A DNA stretch of 64,000 nucleotides from Candidatus Thiothrix sulfatifontis (GCA_022828425.1 CP094685.1:620001-684000), one strand, 5' to 3'; counted from the stretch's first letter, positions 35,417 to 45,403 are shown. Notes: generated by a model from the letters alone, not told the origin. Made by a program: numbers and translations.

Positions 35417-36535
35417 ATGAATGCCACTGTTATTTTGTCTGCGTATTACCGGCACAAACCCGGCGGGTTTACCACGCGCCTGTATCGCGCTTACCGCGCC
35501 TTGGATGCGGCGGGTTATCGGGTGATTTATATTGCAACTGAAACGTTGCCGGTGGCAGGTGAACGTATCCAGCCGGTCATTTTACCGATGCGTTCCCGCC
35601 CAACTTCACTGTGGTATTGGCCGGAATTTTACTGGCGTGCTGCGCGTGAATTGCGCCGTCTGACCCGTGAACATCGGGTGCAACATCACCTGATGTTTTC
35701 GTTTTTTTATGCCAGCTTGTCGATTCTGGCGAGTTGGGGCTTGGGGGTGCGTACCCTCACGTTTATTCGTGGGGATGATATTTTCGATGCGGCAAAAAAA
35801 CGTTTTGCCCGCCCGCGCCTGTGGGTGCATCGCGTGTTGGAAAAACTGGGAATACGCTATTCATATCAGGTGATTACCACCAGCGAGACCATGAAGGCAA
35901 TTATCAATCAGCGTTCCGGCGGGCAGGATAAAACCCAAAGCTTGCCCAATAACATTACCACGCAAGCACTGCCCATTCAGTTGCCGAATATTCGTCAAGA
36001 CACGGTACGGATTGCCACGCTGTCGGTGTTGAATCCGCGCAAAAATCAGTTATTGGTGTTGCAAGCGCTTCAGCAATTACCGGCGCAACACTGGGAATAC
36101 CTGCTGATTGGCAGTGATAACAGCGGGCTTGATTACCAAGCAGAATTGCAGGCATTTGTTGCCGACAATGGCTTGAGCGAACGGGTGAAATTTCTCGGCT
36201 GGCGTGATGATGTTCCCGCCATATTGCAACGCTGCCATTTGTTGTTGCTGCCGACCTTGCACGAAGGTTCGCCCAATGCCTTGTTGGAGGCCATGGGGTA
36301 TGGGCTGCCCTGCCTTGCCAGCGATATTCCTGAAATTCGTGAAATTTTACCCGACGCGGAATTGTTGTTTTACCCGCACCATCCGGCGGAATTGACCCGC
36401 AAACTGGAGCGTTTTTTGCAACTGCCCGGTTACGCAGGAGTGATTCAAGCCAAAACCGCACAGTGCAGCGCACGTTATACCTTTGACTGGGATCAGCGTC
36501 TGGTCGCCTTGGTTGATGCGGCTATTGATGGCTAA
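35417..36535 (+). CDS. GT4-family glycosyltransferase
   Basis: A 372-aa retaining glycosyltransferase of the GT-B fold, family GT4. The N-terminal domain includes the glycine-containing SAYYRHKPGGFTTRLYRAY. The C-terminal domain has IATLSVLNPRKNQLLVLQAL, LIGSDNSG, VKFLGWRDDVP and the donor-binding LLPTLHEGSPNALLEAMGYGLP (EX7E-type motif). It is the first gene of the exopolysaccharide region and overlaps the flippase start. Donor sugar is not predictable. Confidence 0.88.
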   Translation: MNATVILSAYYRHKPGGFTTRLYRAYRALDAAGYRVIYIATETLPVAGERIQPVILPMRSRPTSLWYWPEFYWRAARELRRLTREHRVQHHLMFSFFYASLSILASWGLGVRTLTFIRGDDIFDAAKKRFARPRLWVHRVLEKLGIRYSYQVITTSETMKAIINQRSGGQDKTQSLPNNITTQALPIQLPNIRQDTVRIATLSVLNPRKNQLLVLQALQQLPAQHWEYLLIGSDNSGLDYQAELQAFVADNGLSERVKFLGWRDDVPAILQRCHLLLLPTLHEGSPNALLEAMGYGLPCLASDIPEIREILPDAELLFYPHHPAELTRKLERFLQLPGYAGVIQAKTAQCSARYTFDWDQRLVALVDAAIDG

Positions 36536-38030
36536 GCGTCACGGTTATGCCAGTTCTACCCTGATTCGCTTGCTGGCAATTGGGCTGAATGCGGTTGGCG
36601 CGTTGCTGTTGTTGCCGTTTGTACTCAATGCCTTGGGCGCAAGCGATTTTGGGATTTGGGCCATGGCAACCTCGATCACCGGCTATTTAATGCTGCTCGA
36701 TTTTGGGATTGCCTTGGCGTGTACCCGTTATTTATCGGTGCACAGCGAGGATAAACAGCAATGGCGACGCACGTTTAGCAGTGCGTTCCTGCTGTCACTG
36801 GGCTTGGCGGCAATCTTGGTAGGTATTGCCAGCGCCGTGCAGTTATTGCTGTACAGCGGGGTATTGCCTGCCGCTTATCAACCGCTACCGGATGTGATTA
36901 CGCTGTTGTTGGTGGAAGTGGCGCTCTCGATTCCCTTGCGTTTGTACCAAAGCATTTTGCGGGCAGAAGTGCGCTATGTGGAAATCGGGCTATTTGAAAT
37001 CGTGCGGATTGGGCTGCGCTTGGTGGGAATTCCACTGCTGCTGTGGGGAGGCGGCGGGTTAATGACCATTTTGGTGTATGCCTCGGTCATCAATGTGCTG
37101 TTTTTTGCCTTAATGCTGGGCAGTGTGTATTGGCGTGAACGCAACACCTACCTCGATTGGCAAGCATGGGATGCGCAGCATCTGCGCGAATTGCTGGGTT
37201 TTAGCCAATACGCGGCGGTGACTCAGGTGGCGGAATTTTTCAAATACCGTACCGACAATCTGTTGGTCGGGGTATTGCTCGGCGTGAGTGCGGTCGCGCC
37301 TTACGCGATTATGGTGGTGGTCATCGACATGTTGACGCAAATTCTGATGCGTTTTCAAAGCTATTGGGACACCATCATTATGCGCCATGCGGGGGAACAG
37401 CGGCTGGCGAGTGCCTTGGATACCACGCTGACTTCTTTGCAAATTGGGGTGTCGCTGGCGTTGTTAGCCACGTTTGATACTTGGTTATTGGGCGCTCAAT
37501 TTCTTAGCTTGTGGGTGGGTGACACCTATGCGGCGCTTTCAACCTCGCTAACGTTATTCACGTTGATATTGCCGGGGCTGGCAGTGCAACTGGCAACCTC
37601 ACCGTATTTCAATGCGTTAGGGCGACAACGCAGCAATGCGACGCTGGCATTATTGGAAATTGTGCTCAAGTTGGGCTTGCTGCTGCCACTGATTAATGGG
37701 TTTGATGCGGATGGGGTTATTTTCGCCGGTGTAGTGGCGGCAATCGTTACGGCGTTGCTGCGTTTGTGGGTGATGGCGGGGATTGTGCGTTGCAAATTTT
37801 GGCATTTGGTGCGGGTCGTTATCTGCAAATTACTGCCAGTTATCGGGTTATTGGGCGTGTTATGGGGATTATGCTGGGTACTGGAGACAGCGGGTATACC
37901 ACTGCTCTTGACCATTGCCACGATTTTATGCCTACAAGCATTGGGATTATTATTTCTTATCAAAAAACCCATTAATACGCATCATCGAGTGGTTTCTGCC
38001 ATTTGTCCACGCCTGTCTAGCGGCGGCTGA
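36528..38030 (+). CDS. Polysaccharide flippase (Wzx/MATE-like)
   Basis: A 500-aa polytopic membrane protein of the Wzx/RfbX-type polysaccharide transporter group. About 12 hydrophobic segments begin with LLAIGLNAVGALLLLPFVL; the N-terminal GASDFGIWAMATSITGYLML block is typical. It is expected to move lipid-linked repeat units across the inner membrane. The ATG at 36528 (M-A-K-R-H) overlaps the preceding GT4 by 8 nt; an upstream in-frame start would lie further inside that gene. It is followed at 50 nt by the GT-kinase fusion. Confidence 0.85.
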   Translation: MAKRHGYASSTLIRLLAIGLNAVGALLLLPFVLNALGASDFGIWAMATSITGYLMLLDFGIALACTRYLSVHSEDKQQWRRTFSSAFLLSLGLAAILVGIASAVQLLLYSGVLPAAYQPLPDVITLLLVEVALSIPLRLYQSILRAEVRYVEIGLFEIVRIGLRLVGIPLLLWGGGGLMTILVYASVINVLFFALMLGSVYWRERNTYLDWQAWDAQHLRELLGFSQYAAVTQVAEFFKYRTDNLLVGVLLGVSAVAPYAIMVVVIDMLTQILMRFQSYWDTIIMRHAGEQRLASALDTTLTSLQIGVSLALLATFDTWLLGAQFLSLWVGDTYAALSTSLTLFTLILPGLAVQLATSPYFNALGRQRSNATLALLEIVLKLGLLLPLINGFDADGVIFAGVVAAIVTALLRLWVMAGIVRCKFWHLVRVVICKLLPVIGLLGVLWGLCWVLETAGIPLLLTIATILCLQALGLLFLIKKPINTHHRVVSAICPRLSSGG

Positions 38031-38080
38031 CTGCTTTGCCTATTGTCAAGCTTACCGAAACCATTAAAAACGAGCATCCC

Positions 38081-41000
38081 GTGAAAATCGCATTCATTGC
38101 CATCAAAGGAATCGACCGCATCGGCGGGGTTGAGACCTATACCATCGAGTTGGGCAGAAGGTTGGTTGATGCCGGGCATCAGGTCATTGTGTACACGGCA
38201 ACCACCCCGGAACACCCGACGCCATTCTATTATCAGGGGATGCGGATTATCCCGCTGCCCACATTGCGTCATAAATATTTTGAAAAAATGGTGTTGGTTA
38301 TCCTCGCGAGTCTGCATCAGTTTGCGGTGAAAGGCATTGATGTGGTGCATTATCACGCGGTAGGCCCCAGCTTGTTTGCGTTTTTGCCACGTTTGATCGG
38401 GCGTTACACTGTGTTTCAAAGCCACGGGCATGAATGGGAACGTAATTCTTGGAATTGGGTAGCCAGACTGTTTTTTCAGGTTTCAGAAAAGCTAACGTTT
38501 TGGTTTGCTAACGATGCCACGGCGGTTTCACGCACTCTCCAGCAGTATTACCAGCAAAAGTATCAAAAAAATGTTACCTACATTCCGACAGGTATCACGC
38601 CGCGCTTGCACCCGGCTGCTTTGCACAAAATCGCAGCTTACGGCGTAACCGCAGGGGGCTACATCCTCTATGTCGGGCGCTTATCCTTGGAAAAACGGGT
38701 GCATGACCTGATTCAGGCTTACCAGCAATTGGTGCAACCCCGCGTCAAACTGGTGATAGTCGGCAGTGCACGAGCGCAAGACCCTTATGGCGAGGAATTG
38801 CAAGTGCTGGCAAACGCTGATCCGAATATCGTGTTTACGGGCGCGGTGTATGGCGAAGAATTGGCGGAGTGGTACGACAATGCGTTCGTGTACGTATTGC
38901 CCTCACAGATGGAAGGCTTGCCGATCACCTTATTGGAGGCGATGAGTCTGGGTTGCTGTTGCATCGCCAGTGACATTGACGCGAATACCGAAGCACTCGG
39001 CGGCAAAGGCATTTTGTTTCCGACCGGGCAACCCGCTGCCTTGCGCGATTGTTTGCAAGCGGCGCTCGATGATCCAGCGCGAGTGCAAGCCATTGGCGAT
39101 ACCTTGTACCAACACGTTTTAACCCATTACACCTGGACATTGGTGACGGATCAATTCATCCAGTTTTATCAGAAAGCATTACCCGCGACGGTCAATAAAG
39201 GCAATGTAACCATTATGAAAAGCAACCACGCTTCCCCGATTCACTACCCTGCCAAGACCGTGCAGGAGTCGCCCAACGCCCCACACATTTTGCTGGCAGA
39301 ACCCGTCGCCGGGCGTGAGTACGGCGCGTATGCTGCGCCGCCGAAAATTCCCTTGTCGCATTACTGGAGCACCTTGCGCCAGAATCTGGGGTCTATCGTA
39401 TTAGCAACCGCGCTGCTGACGGCGTTGCTGTTAGCGTTGGCATTGCTGACTAACCCGACCTACACCGCGAAAAGTAGCGTTAAAATCGAAACCACTTCGC
39501 CTAAGTTATTGGAATACGACGTGGATACCGCCCGTCCGCCGTCCTATATTGATGAAAACATTTTCTACAACACGCAGTATAAAATGTTGCGCAGCCGCGA
39601 TTTGGCGACAGAAGTGATTGATACCCTAGGGATACGTAACGCCTTGCTACAAGAGCGGGCATTTAAAGCGCCGGTTTATTGGTTGACTGACCCGCTGAAA
39701 AGTTTGATCGCGGACGCACGCCAACTGTTCCCCAGCAACGATGCCGCGCTGGGGGATACCTCACCCGTATCGGCGGAAGAGATTTTTCTCGAACACCTGA
39801 CCATCAGCCCGGTGCGTAATTCACGCATTATTGACATCCACTTCACGGCAGCCGATCCGGTCATGGCGCGGGATGTGGTGCAAAGCATGACGGAAGTGTT
39901 CGTGCAATTGCAGCACCGTGGACGCCAAGCGGCGGCGGAACAAGCCAAGCAATTCCTTGACCAACAAATTGACGAAGCCCGTGGCAAGCTGCAAACCAGT
40001 GAAACCGCTTTGATTCGCTATGCCCGTGATAAAAACATTGTCGATACCGATTCGGACAAATCCCTGATTGCGAAAAATCTGGAAGAACTCAGCAAGTCAT
40101 TCATGGCGGCTAAAGAAAAGCGCATCCAAACCCAGAGCCTATACGACAGCAAAGGTAAGCTTTCCGGCGGGCTAAATGTGGATGAAAACCCTTTGATTCA
40201 GGAGCATAAAAAAGAGTTGGGCAAACTGGAAAGCACGTATTTGGCTAACTTGGAGCTATTCAAGCCAAATTACCCGTCAATGCTGTCATTACAGGAACAA
40301 ATTGATAGCCGCAAACGCCTGATTGCGACCGAAAGTGCCCATATCCGCTCCAGCACCACCACGAATATGAAAGCGTCGTATGAAGCTGCCGCTGCGGAAG
40401 AAAGTAAGCTGGGCAAAGAAATTAAGCTCTTGGAACAGCAATTGCTGCAATTCCGTGATGACAGCATTGGTTATGCCAACCTCAAGCGCGATGTCGAAAC
40501 ATCCCGCAGTTTGTATGACGGTTTGCTGCAACGTCTCAAGGAAATCAGCGTGGTGGGAACGGCGCAGACCGGCAGCATTTCGGTAGTGGACAAAGCCATT
40601 ATTCCACCGCGTAAAGATGGCCCGAATTACGCCAAATACGGTTTGTTGGGGTTATTGTCAGGCTTATTTTTGAGTTCATTGCTGGTGTTATTGCGTGAAA
40701 GCCTGCAACCCAAGGTGCGCCTCACCGCTGATTTACAAGAAATCGGGGGTAAATACCAAGTGTTGCACTCTCTGCCTTTCAGTAAAACCTTGGGGCGGGG
40801 TGCGCAGGCCGAATTGCTGCGCCAGAATCCAGACCCGGTGTGGGTGGATGCCTTGCGTTACCTGAAAACCTCGTTGGTGTTGGCGAATAATGGCAAGTTT
40901 CCGCAAATCTTGCACATTACCAGCCCGTTACCGGGCGAAGGCAAAAGCACGACAGCGGTTAATTTGGCGCTGATGCTGGCAAATACCGGCAATAAGGTGT

Positions 41001-41485
41001 TGCTGATTGATGCTGACTTGCGCAAACCTACCGTGCATAAGCATTTGGAACTGGATAATACCCACGGTTTAACCCATTACCTCACGGGTGTAGCGCATGA
41101 AAGCCCGCTGGCACGGGTGAAAGGCTCACGCTTATTGTTCGTGGTGTGTGCGGGCCCGGCGGTTCCCGACCCTGTGGAAGCGCTTTCCAGCGATTACATG
41201 CAAACCTTGCTGGATAAATCACGCGAAATCTTTGATTACGTGATTATTGATGCACCGCCCGTGCTGGGCATGGCTGATTCCCTGTTGCTGGCAAATCGTG
41301 CCGATGGCACTTTACTGATTGTGGCGAATAACCGCTCCACCAAACAGGATGTGCGCACCGGCATTGATTGCATTGAAAAAAGCCACGGTAAACTCTTGGG
41401 GCTGGTGCAAAACATGGTGCCGAGCAAAGCTAGCAGCGCTGGCAGCTATTACTCGGATGGGCGCAATATGATTGTGCACGCCTAA
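38081..41485 (+). CDS. Fusion of GT4 glycosyltransferase and Wzc-like tyrosine autokinase
   Basis: One uninterrupted 1134-aa frame. Residues 1-375 are a GT4 glycosyltransferase (RIGGVETYTIELGRRL, YVGRLSLEKRVHDLI, VLPSQMEGLPITLLEAMSLG). From about 379, starting with an in-frame Met at 39215, comes a complete polysaccharide co-polymerase/BY-kinase. It has TM1 near 440, a coiled-coil periplasmic domain, TM2 near 852, Walker A PLPGEGKST near 950, Walker A' LLIDADLRKP near 975 and Walker B YVIIDAPPV near 1053. The C-terminal Tyr cluster is minimal (SYYS). It would both add a sugar and control chain length and export. The GTG at 38081 is chosen; a TTG at 38036 is in frame. A lost stop or sequencing error between two ancestral genes is possible. 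Confidence 0.85.
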   Translation: MKIAFIAIKGIDRIGGVETYTIELGRRLVDAGHQVIVYTATTPEHPTPFYYQGMRIIPLPTLRHKYFEKMVLVILASLHQFAVKGIDVVHYHAVGPSLFAFLPRLIGRYTVFQSHGHEWERNSWNWVARLFFQVSEKLTFWFANDATAVSRTLQQYYQQKYQKNVTYIPTGITPRLHPAALHKIAAYGVTAGGYILYVGRLSLEKRVHDLIQAYQQLVQPRVKLVIVGSARAQDPYGEELQVLANADPNIVFTGAVYGEELAEWYDNAFVYVLPSQMEGLPITLLEAMSLGCCCIASDIDANTEALGGKGILFPTGQPAALRDCLQAALDDPARVQAIGDTLYQHVLTHYTWTLVTDQFIQFYQKALPATVNKGNVTIMKSNHASPIHYPAKTVQESPNAPHILLAEPVAGREYGAYAAPPKIPLSHYWSTLRQNLGSIVLATALLTALLLALALLTNPTYTAKSSVKIETTSPKLLEYDVDTARPPSYIDENIFYNTQYKMLRSRDLATEVIDTLGIRNALLQERAFKAPVYWLTDPLKSLIADARQLFPSNDAALGDTSPVSAEEIFLEHLTISPVRNSRIIDIHFTAADPVMARDVVQSMTEVFVQLQHRGRQAAAEQAKQFLDQQIDEARGKLQTSETALIRYARDKNIVDTDSDKSLIAKNLEELSKSFMAAKEKRIQTQSLYDSKGKLSGGLNVDENPLIQEHKKELGKLESTYLANLELFKPNYPSMLSLQEQIDSRKRLIATESAHIRSSTTTNMKASYEAAAAEESKLGKEIKLLEQQLLQFRDDSIGYANLKRDVETSRSLYDGLLQRLKEISVVGTAQTGSISVVDKAIIPPRKDGPNYAKYGLLGLLSGLFLSSLLVLLRESLQPKVRLTADLQEIGGKYQVLHSLPFSKTLGRGAQAELLRQNPDPVWVDALRYLKTSLVLANNGKFPQILHITSPLPGEGKSTTAVNLALMLANTGNKVLLIDADLRKPTVHKHLELDNTHGLTHYLTGVAHESPLARVKGSRLLFVVCAGPAVPDPVEALSSDYMQTLLDKSREIFDYVIIDAPPVLGMADSLLLANRADGTLLIVANNRSTKQDVRTGIDCIEKSHGKLLGLVQNMVPSKASSAGSYYSDGRNMIVHA

Positions 41486-41693
41486 TTGCGGTGTGTGCTT
41501 TTAAAACTTATTGCGTATTCTTACTAAAATTTAATGATGCTTTAAAATAAAACCCCATGATTAAACGTTTTAAAGTCCATAGCTAAACAATGGCTGTTCG
41601 ACAGTTAGATAAGAGCTCAGTATATTGATTTTTGTCAAGAGACAAAACGCTAACCATGTATTGGTTTACTGAGATTATGTTGGAAGGAGTTTG

Positions 41694-42332
41694 ATGATGT
41701 ATTTCAAATTATTAGTAGGATTAACTGCTTTAGGATTACTCACTTCAACTGCTTATGCCGGTGGAGACCATTGTAATGGGTATAAGCAAAACCAAGCTTA
41801 CCGTTCTTATCAACCTGCCGTTAATTATATGCATCCCGCTTATAATCAACAAGGCTATGGCATGATGAAAACCGGCAATTATGAAAAAGCCTCGGCTGCT
41901 CAAGCGGCGCCGGTCGCTGAAGCGACGAAAGATATTGTGGACACTGCCGTTGCTGCGGGTTCATTCAATACCTTGGCGGCTGCACTGACAGCGGCTGGTT
42001 TGGTTGATGCTTTGAAAGCGGAAGGCCCGTTCACGGTATTTGCGCCGAATGATGAAGCTTTTGCGAAAATTCCCAAGGCTGACTTAGACAATCTGCTGAA
42101 AGATAAAGAAAAGCTGGCAACGGTTCTGAAATACCACGTGGTGAGTGGCAAAGTTACTGCCGCAGACGTTGGCAAACTAACAACCGCTGATACCTTGGCG
42201 GAGTTGCCAGTCAAAATTGACACCACCAGCGGTGTCAAAATCAATGACTCAACGGTAATACAAGCGGATGTTATGGCAAGCAATGGCGTAATTCACGTCA
42301 TTGATACGGTCTTAATGCCACCCGCGAAATAA
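41694..42332 (+). CDS. Secreted fasciclin (FAS1) domain protein
   Basis: A 212-aa secreted protein. The signal peptide ends STAYA-GG, followed by a Tyr/Asn/Gln-rich stretch (about 25-65). A single FAS1 domain covers about 75-210 (DIVDTAVAAGSFNTLAAAL, GPFTVFAPNDEAFAKIP, LKYHVVSGKVTAADV, NGVIHVIDTVLMP). FAS1 domains mediate cell-cell or matrix adhesion. The AAGGAG just upstream selects the ATG at 41694 (or the adjacent one). The 205-bp upstream gap contains a 7-bp inverted repeat TTTTGTC/GACAAAA at 41630-41647, possibly an operator. The GC content of the leader is lower than that of its neighbours. Confidence 0.88.
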   Translation: MMYFKLLVGLTALGLLTSTAYAGGDHCNGYKQNQAYRSYQPAVNYMHPAYNQQGYGMMKTGNYEKASAAQAAPVAEATKDIVDTAVAAGSFNTLAAALTAAGLVDALKAEGPFTVFAPNDEAFAKIPKADLDNLLKDKEKLATVLKYHVVSGKVTAADVGKLTTADTLAELPVKIDTTSGVKINDSTVIQADVMASNGVIHVIDTVLMPPAK

Positions 42333-42376
42333 AACCGGCGTGACTTGAACGTTATACAGAGTTTCCCATCATTTAA

Positions 42377-42401
42377 AGCCAAACAATTGTTTGGCTTTTT
42401 T
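42377..42401 (+). terminator. Intrinsic terminator between fasciclin gene and blh
   Basis: AGCCAAAC (42377-42384), loop AATT, GTTTGGCT (42389-42396), then T7. It ends the fasciclin transcript. On the minus strand only three T follow, so it may be a weaker terminator for the converging photosystem operon. Confidence 0.85.
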
Positions 42402-42415
42402 ATTGCGTTATCTTT

Positions 42416-43291
42416 TTAAAATTGTTGTTTGGTTTTGGTGATTAATACCATGTGCGGCATGGTTAATGCCGCTAAACCAATAAAGATAATCTGTGTTAAT
42501 TGTTGTGTGATTACGGCATGACGATCAACAACAAAATACCAATAAATAGCAGCTAATATAAATGTTAATAATGAAAAAATCAGTAATGTGGCAATAACTG
42601 TTGACGGGGATACGGCAGCGTTCGCAATGTGTTTTATTAAATGCCGTGGGCTGTGTAATGCGCAGAAGTACAGAAAAAACAATACCAGCGGTGGCAATAA
42701 AACAGCCGCTACGCTCAAAATGGCTATTTCAGCAGCAGCAGCCGAATCACGTGACCAAATATAAGGTAAAGCCAATGCCAATAACCCTAAATGCACCGGA
42801 GCAATAACACTTAGCCCTTGGGTCAATTGCGCTGCTGCTTCAGCCGACGTCAACCAAGCAAACAATTGCTGGATTTCCGGCGCATACCATAGCGTTGGCA
42901 ACACGATAACACTGCTGCTTGCTAACACCCGCACTGCCAGTGGCAAATGTGCTTTCCAATCACCCGCAAAGTGCCAAGCGGATACCATTAGAAAAATCAT
43001 CAAGCTGGTTGTTGGCAAATACAGCCAAGCCGCCACTACGCTCACCGATAGCCCTGCGTAAGCCAGCATAAACAATAACAGTCCAGCAGGTTTTTTCCAC
43101 ACCCCCGCTTGATAAGCGACCAAGGGGTCAAGTGCACCGTGTGGAATGCCCACAACAGCCACGACCAAACTTAAGATGATGATTTGCGCTGTCAGCGGCG
43201 GTGTTAATCCCATTAAGTTGGTCAAAATAAACAACGCGCCAATACTCAAAAAAGCGTAGTGGTGGTAGCGATTCAATGTGTTGATGTCCAT
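42416..43291 (-). CDS. blh: Brp/Blh beta-carotene 15,15'-dioxygenase
   Basis: Membrane-embedded Brp/Blh-family protein of 291 aa that cleaves beta-carotene to two retinals. Family motifs with the iron-binding histidines are visible: VGIPHGALDPLVAY, SAWHFAGDWKAHL, and HSPRHLIKHI. About eight hydrophobic helices are predicted. It is the last gene of the operon and overlaps crtY by 19 nt, with GAGG upstream of its ATG. Base composition is somewhat more AT-rich than the crt genes. It supplies the chromophore for the rhodopsin encoded at the operon head. Confidence 0.92.
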   Translation of the reverse strand: MDINTLNRYHHYAFLSIGALFILTNLMGLTPPLTAQIIILSLVVAVVGIPHGALDPLVAYQAGVWKKPAGLLLFMLAYAGLSVSVVAAWLYLPTTSLMIFLMVSAWHFAGDWKAHLPLAVRVLASSSVIVLPTLWYAPEIQQLFAWLTSAEAAAQLTQGLSVIAPVHLGLLALALPYIWSRDSAAAAEIAILSVAAVLLPPLVLFFLYFCALHSPRHLIKHIANAAVSPSTVIATLLIFSLLTFILAAIYWYFVVDRHAVITQQLTQIIFIGLAALTMPHMVLITKTKQQF

Positions 43292-44466
43292 CGTAAACCT
43301 CGCGGTATGTGTGGAAGTAAAACGGGTAGTGCTTGAATAAAGGGCAGTGTTGGCATGGCACGAACCACTTGTAGCACGTCGGCAATGCTGGCTTTTTCTG
43401 ACAGAAAACGCGCGAATGTTTGATCATCCAAGGCTTGCGCCATGCGCATAAAGAGTTGCGGCGTGAGTGCTGGACGGGTGCGCAACACCTCTAAAAAAAT
43501 CGCGTCCATTGCTTGCCGCCAACGCGGTTCTGGTGGATGCGGCAATAATAAGCCCGTGCGTAAAAACTCCTGTGCACATTGCAGTGCCCAGCCCTGAATG
43601 CGTTGAAACGCATAGCCGCTGGCAGCCCGAACCGCGCCACCGCCGGTGCCAGCGCGTACATAGGTTGCGGGTTTGGACGCGCCATTGGCTAAATGTGTTG
43701 TCATGGGAATGCAGCCGTATTCTTCGCGTTCCACTTGGTAGGCTTGTCCGTTCAAGCGTTGCTGCAAAGTTTGCGTCAAACGTTGTTGCAATTGGGTCAG
43801 CGGAACGGTATGCGCCGTGAAGCGGGTTTCTTCCACCAGCGCATGGGTGGGACTGAATGGCAGGGTATACGTGAAACGAAACCCGTATTCATCACTGCTC
43901 ATGCCTTGCATCAAGCCCGCACTGCCTGCGGAAAACACGGGGATGGTGGTGCGCACTTCGTAACCCAAAAATACCTGCTGCAAACCACCACGCCAACGCG
44001 CGGCATCGGGTGGGCGGGTGTCGACAACCGCGTTGGCATAAAAAGTGGCTGCGTCTGTTTGCAGGGAATAACCCGTATCGTGCGTTTGGCAGTGGGTGAG
44101 GCGGGTGCCTAGCAGCAAAGTACAGCCGGAGTGTTGCGACAATCGCGCTTGCATCGCCTCGTAAAACACGTCGCTGGGAATGCATTGATAGCTTAATGCA
44201 CCCGCTTGCGTGTGCTGCCAATCGCGGACTTCCCCCTGCAAACCGAAAGACCATTGCTGCCAACGGTGTTGCACCAAATCGCTGAAACCGTGTTGGTCTG
44301 CTTGCCAGAAACACCAGGTTTTATCGCGGGTGTAATGCGCACGGCTTTCCAGCAACAGGATACGAATTTGTGGCGGTGCTTGTTGGAGCAAGTAATGCGC
44401 CAACATTAACCCGGCGCAGCCACCGCCAATGATTGCCAAGTCGAATGGTGCCGTCGCTTGGTGCAT
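43273..44466 (-). CDS. crtY: Lycopene beta-cyclase CrtY
   Basis: A 397-aa FAD-dependent lycopene cyclase making beta-carotene. The N-terminal dinucleotide-binding site is LAIIGGGCAGLMLAHYLL. DKTWCFW, VFLGYEVRT and GGAVRAASGYAFQRIQGWA are family signatures. The ATG at 44466 with GAGG eight bases upstream is used; the open frame further upstream is a shadow of crtB. It lies 10 nt after crtB and overlaps blh. Confidence 0.93.
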   Translation of the reverse strand: MHQATAPFDLAIIGGGCAGLMLAHYLLQQAPPQIRILLLESRAHYTRDKTWCFWQADQHGFSDLVQHRWQQWSFGLQGEVRDWQHTQAGALSYQCIPSDVFYEAMQARLSQHSGCTLLLGTRLTHCQTHDTGYSLQTDAATFYANAVVDTRPPDAARWRGGLQQVFLGYEVRTTIPVFSAGSAGLMQGMSSDEYGFRFTYTLPFSPTHALVEETRFTAHTVPLTQLQQRLTQTLQQRLNGQAYQVEREEYGCIPMTTHLANGASKPATYVRAGTGGGAVRAASGYAFQRIQGWALQCAQEFLRTGLLLPHPPEPRWRQAMDAIFLEVLRTRPALTPQLFMRMAQALDDQTFARFLSEKASIADVLQVVRAMPTLPFIQALPVLLPHIPRGLRWTSTH

Positions 44467-44476
44467 AACCCCAACC

Positions 44477-45403
44477 TCAGTGCAATTGCCGGGTGTTGGT
44501 GCCGAACAAGCCGTGCAAAGTGCGGTGCAAATCGGCTTGGTGCGGGTGCGAACGTTGGTGATAAACCGGGCGCGTGACAAATTCGCCGCACGCTGTTGCC
44601 GCGTGCAACAGTTTTTCGCTGACGGGCACCACCGTGCGCCCCTGCCAAAACGCCAATTGCTGCCGACACAAGCGCAAGCCGATTGCACGATACAAACGCG
44701 ATGCCACCAAAATAGCCAAGCGCGACCGCCAAGGCAAAAAGCCTAGCCCGTGTTCGGCGCTCTCATAATATTCTTCCGCTTTATCCAATACACAGGCGAT
44801 GCCAATTTTCAGGTACGCTTGCATAAACGCATCGGGCTCGCTGATGGCTTGTGGCTGTACCGCACCGATCAATTGCACTGGCAGATACACCCGCTCGGCT
44901 GCGGCATCCTCTTTAATATCGCGAGCAATATTGGTTAATTGCATGGCAATGCCCAAATCAATCGCGAACGGTAGCGCTGTCGGGTCACGCATTCCCAGCA
45001 CGCCGCAAATCATCAAACCCACCGTACCCGCCACGCGGTAGCAATAGTGCATCAATTCCTGTTCATCGCGCAGTTGCTGGTGTTGCAAATCACCGCGCAC
45101 CCCTTTGATCAATTCCAACGCCGGTTGCGGCGAAAATTCGCATTCAGCCGCCAATGCCAAAAAATCAATGGCGTACACATCGCGTGCTTGCCGCTGTTCA
45201 ATCTGCTGGTAGATGTCGGCTAATTGCTGATCAGCCCACACTTTGTCAGGGGATTCATCCGCAATGTCGTCGATGTAGCGACAGAAAGCGTATAACCGCG
45301 CACACCGCAGGGCTTCGGTTTTTCCCAACAAATGGCTGGCAAAGTAAAACGTTTTGCCGTGTTTACGGAGCACTTGGAGCGGGTTGAGCGCTGGGGTTTC
45401 CAT
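44477..45403 (-). CDS. crtB: Phytoene synthase CrtB
   Basis: A 308-aa squalene/phytoene synthase that condenses two GGPP to phytoene. Both aspartate-rich motifs are present: YAFCRYIDDIADE and QLTNIARDIKEDA. Further blocks include YCYRVAGTVGLM and ERVYLP. The ATG at 45403 (M-E-T-P-A-L) is preceded by AGAGG and lies inside the 3' end of crtI, a 41-nt overlap. Confidence 0.94.
   Translation of the reverse strand: METPALNPLQVLRKHGKTFYFASHLLGKTEALRCARLYAFCRYIDDIADESPDKVWADQQLADIYQQIEQRQARDVYAIDFLALAAECEFSPQPALELIKGVRGDLQHQQLRDEQELMHYCYRVAGTVGLMICGVLGMRDPTALPFAIDLGIAMQLTNIARDIKEDAAAERVYLPVQLIGAVQPQAISEPDAFMQAYLKIGIACVLDKAEEYYESAEHGLGFLPWRSRLAILVASRLYRAIGLRLCRQQLAFWQGRTVVPVSEKLLHAATACGEFVTRPVYHQRSHPHQADLHRTLHGLFGTNTRQLH

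Noticed and set aside
35955..36473. 172-aa minus-strand open frame inside the GT4 gene
   Set aside because: Antisense shadow of a clear glycosyltransferase; low-complexity, Arg/Ala/Pro-rich translation without motifs.
41630..41647. TTTTGTC-AAGA-GACAAAA inverted repeat upstream of the fasciclin gene
   Set aside because: It is short and AT-rich with no T-run; an operator is possible but chance is likely in this composition.
41656..41694. 12-codon ORF overlapping the fasciclin start codon region
   Set aside because: It has no convincing SD and is too short to tell from chance.
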